DNA from: Limanda limanda
Taxonomy: Eukaryota; Chordata; Actinopteri; Pleuronectiformes; Pleuronectidae
Direction: 5' to 3'
Length of the DNA: 64,000 nt
NCBI RefSeq assembly: GCF_963576545.1
Contig: NC_083649.1
Location: 2,170,406 to 2,234,405, forward strand
The position numbers and the translations under genes are program-made. Numbering within the stretch: position 1 is the first letter of the stretch; the number at the start of each line of letters is the position of its first letter. Below the pieces are notes generated by a model. It was not told the origin of the DNA, did no database searches, and saw only the letters and a list, made by a program, of their open reading frames with translations. Positions 55,670-64,000 of the stretch are shown here, piece by piece.

Positions 55670-58056
55670 ATGCTGTTTTTCCTGTTAGTGCTGTTTTGTG
55701 TTTGTGCCATCACACATGATCACGCAGCGCCGAGCGGCTGCTGTGAGAGTGACGTGTGGGGGGGGTTTGTAGGCCGCCGTCAGCCCGCGGCCTCCTCCTG
55801 CACACGACTTCATTTCCAGCGCTTCATGCAGAGAAGAGGAAATAACCCAGTTAGAGCCGGAGACGCTCAGAATAATCACAGACGGACGTGTTTATTGGAG
55901 TTTTTACGGCTTTTACAAGTGATCCAATGGTTGTTTATCAGTTTAAAAGCGTCACCGCCTTGAGATGATTTATTATGCTGAAAACACACAGTTTTTCACT
56001 GTCCTGTGTGTGAATACAAAACACCTCATTTTACTATCACGCGACTGCAGGAAACCGCCTGTGGTGTTTCCTCATACACTTTATTTATTCCCTCATTTAT
56101 TGATTGTCATAATAAAAGTCTCTGCAAACACGTCTACGACAGAGAGACACACACACACGAAAACATCTGGAAACGACTTCATGGACATTATTTTTATGAT
56201 ATTTGTCAACACTTAAAAGACTAAATCCATCTGCTGGATCTCTCTGAGTCTTCACATCTCTGCTCTGCGACTGGAACCTTTGTTTCTACGTTCAGATGCA
56301 GATTTATTCAAGTTCATGAGGTCTGATTAGGAGAAATTCAACTGAGTAAAGACCTGAAACACAACTGGGATCAGTGGTTTTAAAAGTGTATTTGTTTGGG
56401 ACTGTTTCCTGCAGTGAATGAATATCTGCTTATTAACTGCAGCTGTGGTTTGATTTGAAATAAACACTAGAGAGACACAGAGGAATAACAAGAATAATAT
56501 ACATCAGGTTTTAAATAAACAGAAAAAAGAAAAGAAAAATCTGATTTCTAATTAACTGGTTTTCTGTTTACTCCCTCGTTTCTTATCCAAAGTTTACTTA
56601 GAGGAATGAGAATGATCTTAACTTAAAACATTTTTCATAAGGTTCTCCGGATGATCTCCTGAAATCATCTAGACTAAAATATGTAAATGTTTGAATCCAT
56701 TACTGTGGAGATTCTTTTGGAGTTTCTCCTGCCACTTCCTATAAAATCTCGAGGTAGTTCTCCAGAGGATTCACAGCGAGTAAGTGGGAATTTTGATGAT
56801 GTTTCAAACTGGTAGAATATAAAAATCTCAGAAGGGAAGAAGACGAAGACGTCAACTTGGACAGACAAAAAGATTCCAGAGCTTTTTGTGATGAGGGCCG
56901 ACGCCGGTGTGGATGTTATACGTCAAAATCACAAGATGGCTGCAGCTGCATCTTAAATATTTTGGCTTCATGTTTGTTCGAGAGGAAGTGGAGACACTCT
57001 TTGCTAAAGCTTCTTTTAAATTTAAATATCGATGCACGGCAGCTGCCTTCTTGTTCTCAGGCTCAGAGAGTTTTGAGATTTTGCCGAACACGCTGTTTGT
57101 CTTTGATCTCTTGTGTCTCTACACCCAGACTCAGGTTTGTAGTGATCAAAGTAACCTTTAGAAACAGCTGAGGTGCTTGTTTGTAGCTGTTAGTACGAGC
57201 GTGTGGTTCGCTGCGTGTCAAATCCGGGTCAGGGGAAAACACGTCGGGAGAAACATCCGCAAATCCTCACACTTGCATGACATCAGCAAAAAAACAACTG
57301 CACGACAGAAACAAAGCAAACGAGCAAAAAGAGCAAATGTTTCCAGTGAGATTCGGCGTCTAGCGGGAGGATGAGATTCTGACTGACACAAGATTGTTCA
57401 ACCTGAAGAAGAAGAAGAAGCAAAACTCCGACTCTTTGGGGAGGATGAAGGTTTCAATTTCCTCAGAAGCTGCAGGGAAACTCCAAACTCACGGGAACGC
57501 GTCCGAGAAAAGAGCTGGAAACCAATCGAGCTGCAGCGGAGAGGTGATGCGCTCACCTGAAGGGACGCCTGATATCAGAGAGCAAAGAATTCACCCGAGC
57601 AAAAAGCTGGTCATCATCTTTTCTCTTTTCATATTCAGTCGTTTGAAGTTCTCCTTCCTCTGAGGAGATGAGGTGGATAACGTTGATGGAAACCGACGCT
57701 GCAGGACTTTGTTTCACTTCCACACTAACTTCCACTCAGAGTTTGAATTAAATCTGTGTGTGGAAGGGAAAGAGTTGGAAAGAGGAGGAAAGGGAAATGA
57801 AAACTTAGTGTTTGTTGTCGTCTCATCTGATAAACATGAAGCAGCAGCGACGCCTCGTTCTCTTTCACTTCCTGTGTTTTCACGTCTGACCTGATTTCTC
57901 TTCAAACTCTCAAGTCTTCTCATCGCTTCTCTCCTCGTCCTCCCTCAGATTTCCATCTAAACCTCCATTTCTAGGTCACTCTCCCTTTCTCTGTTTCATC
58001 TCTCTCTCTCTCTCTCTCTCTGTTTCATCTCTCTCTCTCTGACTCCAGCTAAGAGA
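55670..58056. other. no gene seen; weak ORFs and one repeat piece
   Basis: A 98-codon open frame from the ATG at 55670 begins with a hydrophobic MLFFLLVLFCVCAI but otherwise looks like chance. A copy of GAAGACGAAGACGTCAACTT is at 56839-56861, and 56890-56965 resembles another fish repeat (GTTATACGTCAAAATCACAA). TC arrays are at 57995-58045. Confidence 0.45.
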
Positions 58057-58180
58057 GATTACAGTGGAGGCAGAAGTTGTGTGTTAATGACCATCGGCTC
58101 ATCCCGTGCTGGCAGTTTCACCATCTGCAACGCCTACCTGCTTAATTAGTCCAGAGGCCAAGCTCTGGCAATGAACTGGA
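58057..58180. other. possible conserved noncoding element
   Basis: A balanced, non-repetitive block with GTTAATGACCATCGGCTC and CCTGCTTAATTAGTCCAG, between a TC array and a CA array. No coding pattern. Confidence 0.3.
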
Positions 58181-58188
58181 CACATGCA

Positions 58189-58237
58189 CACACACACGAA
58201 CACGCACAGACACACACACACACACACACACACACAG
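58189..58237. repeat. (CA)n microsatellite
   Basis: CA array with GA and CG interruptions. Confidence 0.92.
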
Positions 58238-58856
58238 ACCCTCTATAATCGTACTTTACTCTGATGCAACATCAGTTCGTCCATCATTATTTATAATACC
58301 TGAGCCACAGTCATCCTGATGAACATGATGAAGCTCTTCATTCGGTCAGTAAAACATCTGATTGCTCAATTAAATATAACCCATGTATATAAACTGACCT
58401 ACAAACACCAGAGACTGTGGAACCTGAAGGAATTTAATTAGTGTCTCTGAACAGAATGGAACCCTCCACCCTGAGGACGTCCTCCCCTGTTCTGTCACCG
58501 GGGGAAGATACGATACACAATGGTGATCTTGTAAATCCTGACACACCTGCGAGCCCTCCTGTGTGTGAAGACAGGAATAATGGACCTTCCGGGTTCTTTC
58601 AGCTCCCACAGCTCTGATGACTTATTACCGGCTGTATCACACCTGAACTCTGCGCTCCAGCTCCAGGGAGACGAAGCTCGGCGGGTTTACGACCACACGC
58701 CATGTGTGTGTGTGTGTGTGTGTGAGCTCTCACAATGAATGTGCGTGTGCGTACCCACAGTACCTCGGAATACAGGATTCACATAAAAGCAATTTCATCC
58801 ATCTCTCTCCATCTTCTGCAGCTTCCAGGCTCTTAACTGCCTCATCATTGATTCCT
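58238..58856. other. no gene seen; short TG array
   Basis: Single-copy sequence with a TG array at 58702-58724. Confidence 0.5.
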
Positions 58857-58926
58857 CTCACACACACACACACTCACACAGACACACACACACTCACACA
58901 GACACACACACACACACACACACACA
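58857..58926. repeat. (CA)n microsatellite with CTCACACAGA blocks
   Basis: CA array containing CACTCACACAGA twice in tandem. Confidence 0.93.
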
Positions 58927-59559
58927 TCATGTAGCGTGGATAGAGGGCATTGCTGTGCAGTGGACACGCAAAAGAAAATCCATATATTCAGTTTTCCCTT
59001 GACCTTTAGCTGAAAATGGAAATACTTGTTAAAGAAAGAGGACATGTCAACATCTTACTGATTGTGTGTTTGCTCTCTGGCATGTGTGTTTGTGTGCAAG
59101 TGCGAGGGCGGGCGGGGGGGGGCGAGTGCATCTTACTTATTTACCCTGCAAAAGGTCGTGAGTCTATTCAACTGCAGGAGCTAAAGGAATCTGTCGGCAC
59201 ACACTGACCTGCGGTAACACAATAAAGAAACGGTTTTCCATTCTAAGTATTTATCTCAGTTTGAACACGAACACGCTAAAGACATGCGGCAGTTTCTCCT
59301 TTAGATTATTAGAATATCACTCGATCACCTGGAGAATCACCAAATTGTTAGTGGATATTTATTTGTCGTCTTGCTGTGGCAGGAAATGTTCCCAGAGAAA
59401 AACACTGATATCATATCGACTGTTTTTTCGCCAAATACCTGCAGACCTCTTCAGAGATTAGTTTTCCTGCTCAGTCCCATAACACAACTGCTTCTTTAGC
59501 ACCCTGGTGCACAGAGTAACTGTTCTAATTCATGGACTGCTTCCAGGGAGACTGCAGAG
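58927..59559. other. no gene seen
   Basis: Single-copy sequence, possibly including more decayed LINE sequence at its right side. Confidence 0.45.
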
Positions 59560-59925
59560 CCCAAACCGAAATCAAAATCACGACTGTTTTCTGTTCTGGC
59601 TCCTAAACGGTGGAATGAGCTCCCCATCGACATCCGGACATCAGAAAGTTTACACATGTTCCGCCTCAAATTAAAAACACACCTCTTCCAACTATACCTT
59701 GAATAAAAAAATTAAAAAAAAAAAAAGAAAATTACTAAAAAATGTTAAAACTAACAATTTAGTAGCACTTAAATGGCACTTACTTATAGTATTTTATAGT
59801 TTTGCTATTATTTTTGAAGAAATTGTGCTTTCTTGATTCTTGTTGTTCTTGGTTTGTACCCTCGGGGTTGATGCACTTATTGTGAGTCGCTTTGGATAAA
59901 AGCGTCAGCTAAATGAAATGTAACG
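59560..59925 (+). mobile_element. LINE 3' end (RT C-terminus and 3' UTR)
   Basis: At 59581-59703 the frame reads RLFSVLAPKRWNELPIDIRT then SESLHMFRLKLKTHLFQLYL and a stop. This is the characteristic C-terminal motif of fish L2/CR1-type LINE reverse-transcriptase proteins. The 3' UTR ends GAGTCGCTTTGGATAAAAGC and GTCAGCTAAATGAAATGTAA, the usual tail of such elements. The copy is 5'-truncated, and an A-rich stretch at 59706-59730 lies inside it. Confidence 0.85.
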
Positions 59926-60001
59926 AAATATAAAGATCTACGGAAGATTGTCGGCTTTGTCACCGGTGCACGATGAATCCTGGTTTAGGTTGACCTGACT
60001 T

Positions 60002-60175
60002 GGTTTCAGAATCGTTACACCCAGAGGAGATTTTATTATAAATTAGCAATGGTTTTGTTAACGACTTGTGGTTATGATCGTCAAAGTCGTGAGTGAGAGT
60101 TAAGTTGTAAGAGCACCGCTGCTAGGCAACAGCAACATGGACACTTAGATCAACGTTAGCGTCGGTGTCTAAGAG
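60002..60175 (+). repeat. dispersed repeat, copy 1
   Basis: Matches 63841-64000 closely: GTTTCAGAATCGTTA, ACGACTTGTGGTTATGATCG, GAGAGTTAAGTTGTAAGAGC, CTGCTAGGCAACAGCAACAT. The repeat probably continues to about 60560 here, since GGAGCTTTCTGGAGGTGGAA is also of a repeat type I have seen in fish, but the second copy leaves the window. Confidence 0.8.
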
Positions 60176-61016
60176 GCTAACAGGTAAAAGATTAAAACAT
60201 TCAATTAGAAATGTCATAAAATTGTGATCAAAATTAACTTCCATGGTCTCCTACTTCACATCTTTTGAGCGTTAAACTACCACAACCCTCTTCGTAACTC
60301 CGGTAATCGTGGCCGTATTTGATGACATGGAACAGGTGCTTGCAGAGCTAAACTAGCAACATTCGGGAGGAACTCATTGTGTCGTCTGTATTCAAAGGAG
60401 CTTTCTGGAGGTGGAACAGCCTGGTCGAGCCACAGAGACACAATCTGTCTTCACATGCAGCCGCTGGAGAACGTGGCCTGGGCGACGGTGATGATATCGA
60501 CAGACGCATAGAAAAGACTCGTGTGGGGCAGCGAAGGTTAAACAAAGATGTGACAAAAGATTAACCTCAGACTTCCTCGAGCTTCTCAGCCACAAACACA
60601 GTCACAGGATCATGACTCAGCAGAATGATGGCTGCTGATCCCCTGGAAGAGATGAGCATGTAAAAACTCTGAGGAATGATGGAGAGAACGATGAGCTGGA
60701 AGACGACGAGAGGAGGCCGGGAGATGAAAGGATGAGCAGTGGGAGTGAAAGAGAGACGTAAGTGGAGTGACAGAGCGAGGAGGAGGAGGAGAAGCTTCTC
60801 GGTTTCTTCCTCCGAGGAGATTTACGTCAAAAAAAAAGCTGCAGCTCCCTCGAAATCCATCCGTCCCAATCCTGTGCTAATCCCTGCATTGCATTGTGGG
60901 GAAGTTACAGTGTGTAGGTGGATGAGACAACGCCCCCCCCACCCCCTCCGTACAGTGACCTTTAAAATGTGCTGTTCTGATCTATCGTGGCATTTTCCCG
61001 TCTGACAGCATCTGCT
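60176..61016. other. no gene seen; probable repeat continuation
   Basis: Left half probably belongs to the dispersed repeat starting at 60002. The right half has a GAG-rich patch (60775-60792) and is otherwise single copy. Confidence 0.4.
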
Positions 61017-61195
61017 CACCGTGTAACTGAGAGAATCTTCCGGAACTCGCGGGTTCAGCGGCGCTGACGGACAGAAGGTCGACCGGAGCTCCGGCTACAT
61101 CCTTCCTGTCGGCAGGTGAGAAGACCAGATGTAAACAAGTCTTCAATCCGTGCGACTTCGGATCACCGCCCACGCCGCGGCTCCTTAGTACTACG
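61017..61195 (-). promoter_or_regulatory. CpG-dense block with donor; candidate promoter or first exon
   Basis: About 18 CpG fall in 180 bases, an observed/expected ratio above 1, in a window where CpG is otherwise depleted. The minus strand carries GCGTGGGCGGTG (a GC box) near 61165 and, after about 150 bases, CAGTTACACG followed by GTGAGC as a possible donor at 61016. That is the layout of a short CpG-island promoter and first exon on the sgcd strand. No transcript evidence is available. Confidence 0.3.
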
Positions 61196-61477
61196 ACTAG
61201 TGCAAAGTACTTCAGTAGGCTAACGGCTGGGGCTAATGCTACTGCTGCGGCAAACTATTACTGCTACTTCTATTTACTGTTGCTGTTGTTAACATGTTTG
61301 ATTCATGCAACTGCTTTAGCTAGTGCTAACTGCTACCGGTATAGCTACATATTACCGCTGCCTTTAATGACTTTATTTACTGCTAACTCATAGTACTTCT
61401 ACTAACTGCTTTAGCTGGTGCTAACTGCTATGGCTACATTTAACTGTGGCCATTAACTACGCTGCTACTGCTAACAT
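61196..61477. repeat. TGCTAAC/GCTACT-rich degenerate repeat, left part
   Basis: Loose repetition of GCTAACTGCTACTGCTG-type words without a fixed period, continuing at 61848-62290 on the far side of the MITE. Confidence 0.7.
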
Positions 61478-61847
61478 CTAATACTGGGGTCAGCCCTATG
61501 TTCCCACATTTCTAAGGATTTTTTTTCATTGACAATTTTGAAAATTAGGCCCTATGTTCCCACAGACCTATGTTCCCAGATTTATTTTGAAAAATTTGTC
61601 CCGATGTTCCCACATTTCTAGATTTTTCTGAAAATTAAACCCTATGGGATTAGGGTTAGGGTTAGCTCAAGAGAGTTTGGAAGCAAGCTAGCTCCTTCAA
61701 ATCGCCAGCTACGGAATGGTGAACCCTTAACTACCAGGCAGGGGTAGAAATGTGGGATCTGTAGGAGCATAGGGCCTAATTTTGTAATGAATATTAGAAA
61801 TGTGGGAACATAGGGCTGTGGGAACATTGACACGCTCCCCTAATACT
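61478..61847. mobile_element. MITE with 8-bp target duplication, telomere-like core
   Basis: A 354-bp element (61486-61839) is flanked by the perfect direct repeat CTAATACT (61478-61485 and 61840-61847). CAGCCCTATGTTCCCACATT plus TCT (61491-61513) has a perfect 23-base inverse at 61796-61818. Outer ends are GGGG..TCA and GGGAGCGTGTCA on opposite strands. More ATGTTCCCAC copies lie inside, so the element is a nest of short inverted repeats. ATTAGGGTTAGGGTTAG at 61649-61665 is telomere-like. No transposase is encoded. Confidence 0.87.
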
Positions 61848-62290
61848 ATAGCTACATTTTGCTATAGCTAAATACCACTATTGCTATTTGATAACTGCTT
61901 TAGCTGGGGCTAGCGGCTCCAGCTAACTGCTGTTGTTGCCATGAATTCCTCTTTCTCCCGCTAACGGCTACAGCTATAGCCAAACACTACTGCTGCACTT
62001 CACTACTGACGCTGCTAGCTACTAGCACTGTTTCTGCTCTAAAACTTTGATGCTAATTACTTTCACTGCTGCTAACAACTTGCAATTAACTACAGTGCTG
62101 TTGCTAAAGCTAACCATAACCGCTGCGTTAATGTCCGGTCTGACTAACTGAATTTACAGCTGCTAACTACTATCATGGTTATTTTGCTGCTGCTAACAAC
62201 TATATCTGATGCCAATTAACTATATTTTGTTATTGCCCGTTGGCACATGCTGCTGTCAACCACTGCTGATGTGTCTGATGCTGCTAATTG
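61848..62290. repeat. TGCTAAC/GCTACT-rich degenerate repeat, right part
   Basis: Continues the left part at 61196-61477, showing that the MITE inserted into an existing low-complexity stretch. Confidence 0.7.
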
Positions 62291-63840
62291 CCGTTGTTGC
62301 AGCCAATCATTAATTCTTGCCAGAGGGCCAGAGCTTTATTACAAGCTGAGAATCACACCCTGGCTGCTGGAGACGTTAATGTGCTGCAGTGCAGAACAGG
62401 ACAGGACCTGGTCTCTGGATCCCTCAACTGTTGAATAACCAGGCCGAGGATCTCAGGCATCCACAGTCCGAGGCTGGAAGGCCAAGGTCACAGAGAGGTC
62501 GACTGTTAGAGTCTCCTCTGGGGGGTTTAACATTGATTTAATTTCATTCTGGCCAAGGAGACAAGTCACGTTACGCGTGTCATTATTCATTGTACCTTTA
62601 AGGAGGGTTTTAATGTTGCTTCCAGACTTAATATTCAAGAACAGCAAACAAAGTCAAGAGAAGAGGGTGACATTCAGTAAAGGTCACAAACTGCAAGTGA
62701 ATCCACAACCGAGATGGAGCTGCAAGGAGGCCTGAAGATCACCCGTATTGATCACTCCTTTTAAATCAGCTGGAGTGGTGAAGACGTCAATGTCGGCTCC
62801 AGAGACGCACGAAAGGACATTTGCATTCGCTGAAAAAAAAAAAAGACATGCCGTGCATCTGGTGCTCGGAGGTTTGGCGAGCTCACTTTCCCTTCTGGTG
62901 TCGCTGGAGCCAAAGTGAAGGCTGCCCGCTCTGCGTTCAGGGGGTTTGCATTCCTGTCAATGAAACTTATATGGATGCCAACATTTATCTCTTGGAAAAA
63001 AAAAAATCATATTTGAAATGAATGCTTGTGGAGCTCCGGCTGCAGCGAGTGTTCGGGTATTAGAGCGTTTTCTGGGTTTAAAATACATCCAGGGGGGAAC
63101 CCAGGGCAGGGGGGGGGACCAACTGCGGGACAGATAAATGTTTAAAATGCTGACAAAATGTTCTTTGTTGACATTTACCCACCGAGGCCCCAGATGTTTC
63201 ACACATGACAGCGTCGCGTTGAACAGATTTCTGACTGGTGCCACAGAGAGAGAGAGAGAGGGAAAAGTGATTAAAATACTGTCTTCAGCAAAGGGCACAG
63301 GCCAATGTTCTAGAGACCTGCAGCTAGTGCGCAGGAAACCAAACCAATTATTCCTGCCAACAGCACATGAAGAATGGAATATACAGAACAAAAGGAAGGC
63401 AAGCATATCGTAGAGGAAGTGTCGGGCCCAGTGAGAGAGCACTCACCGAGAACAACAGCCGGCTCGCACTTCATTATTCGGTGTCACAATTTCTGTTTGG
63501 ATCACGTCAGCAGAGAGCAACACGTTGTTTTCAGATGTGGTCACTGGTCCGTTCGATGCTTTATTACTGGGACCAGTAACGTGATTCTCACAATATGTTT
63601 AAATCAAAACCGTGTGAACAATCTCAGGGTTTATTTTCCATCATGAGATAATTGCACTTTTATGCTTTTCACTGAAGGTGCAATAACTCTTTAGTAATTG
63701 GACCGAAATTGACACATGGTGTTTCAAAGGCAGACAATTATATTGAATATGTTTTATTTATGAAAAATATGAATCTCTCCCTAATTTTTGTGATTTACAA
63801 GCATTTTGAGATTTGAGATTGTATTGTGGGTTCTGTCTCT
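62291..63840. other. single-copy block, candidate regulatory region
   Basis: About 1.5 kb nearly free of repeats (A12 at 62833-62844, A11 near 62997, GA array at 63247-63260, G runs near 63110). No convincing exon. A 57-codon ATG frame at 62848-63018 is cysteine-rich (six Cys, two CxxC) but unrecognised. In repeat-dense surroundings such a clean stretch suggests constraint or low repeat tolerance, which is inference. Confidence 0.35.
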
Positions 63841-64000
63841 GTTTCAGAATCGTTATACCCAGAGGTGCTTTCATTATAAATCAGCAATGGATTTGTTAAC
63901 GACTTGTGGTTATGATCGGCAAAGTCGTGATTGAGAGTTAAGTTGTAAGAGCAGCGCTGCTAGGCAACAGCAACATGAACACTTATAGCTACGTTAGCGT
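63841..64000 (+). repeat. dispersed repeat, copy 2 (cut by window end)
   Basis: Same orientation as 60002-60175, 3.84 kb away, about 90 percent identical by eye. The right end is outside the window. Confidence 0.85.

Noticed and set aside
55670..55963. Short secreted protein with signal peptide
   Set aside because: The hydrophobic start is suggestive, but the rest has no pattern, the frame crosses a G run and there is no exon or promoter evidence.
61649..61665. Interstitial telomere or chromosome-fusion scar
   Set aside because: Only about three units and wholly inside a MITE with its own target duplications.
1..64000. tRNA, rRNA, snRNA or known microRNA genes
   Set aside because: I looked for B-box words, common snRNA starts and the seeds of frequent vertebrate microRNAs by eye and saw none; a covariance-model scan would be decisive.

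Overview
The window is vertebrate nuclear DNA, almost certainly from a teleost fish and probably a percomorph. It has no operons, phage or bacterial features. It is dominated by introns or spacer, microsatellites, minisatellites, long G or C homopolymers and short dispersed repeats of fish type, including a Tc1-like remnant, non-LTR 3' ends and short inverted-repeat elements.

The only exon recognised with confidence is at 217-402 on the minus strand. It is the first large coding exon of delta-sarcoglycan (sgcd), carrying the short cytoplasmic tail, the whole transmembrane helix and the first extracellular residues, and it ends in a canonical donor. Because sgcd reads leftwards, everything from 403 to 64000 lies 5' of this exon. 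It is best read as the long 5' introns and upstream region of sgcd, a gene known in mammals for very large introns. Three minus-strand segments could belong to its 5' part, all on splice or composition signals alone: a possible exon ending in ATG (21584-21672), a 64-nt possible exon with very good splice signals (52271-52334) and a CpG-dense block followed by a donor (61017-61195). An unassigned 62-codon reading frame behind a good acceptor lies at 49930-50119.

Layout. 1-8.5 kb: sgcd exon, TG arrays, a foldback element, a Tc1-like remnant and a local duplication. 9.9-10.8 kb: a 445-bp tandem duplication. 14.7-15.2 kb: a TATA/ETS promoter-like motif cluster directly abutting a 7-bp GC-rich minisatellite. 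18.8-19.8 kb: a GAGAGT array. 26.9-29.9 kb: a 3-kb array of a 16-bp unit with a 752-bp higher-order period. 30.5-31.5 kb: a duplicated pyrimidine tract. 36.9-37.1 kb: a hAT-type MITE with intact 8-bp target duplications. 42.0-43.2 kb: a 12-bp minisatellite between direct repeats. 45.3-48.8 kb: a cluster of purine and pyrimidine tracts of opposite polarity. 49.3-54.3 kb: LTR-like sequence, dispersed repeats and a duplicated LINE 3' end. 59.5-62 kb: another LINE 3' end, a CpG block and a TGCTAAC-rich stretch holding a second MITE with 8-bp target duplications. 62.3-63.8 kb: single-copy sequence.

No convincing new gene system was found. The observations most worth testing are a dispersed repeat whose three copies each carry a CTCF-like core, the two dated-by-structure MITEs, the higher-order organised 16-bp array, the promoter-like block at 14.7 kb and the candidate 5' exons. 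Statements about similarity to known families rest on recognition by eye; no alignments or database searches were run.
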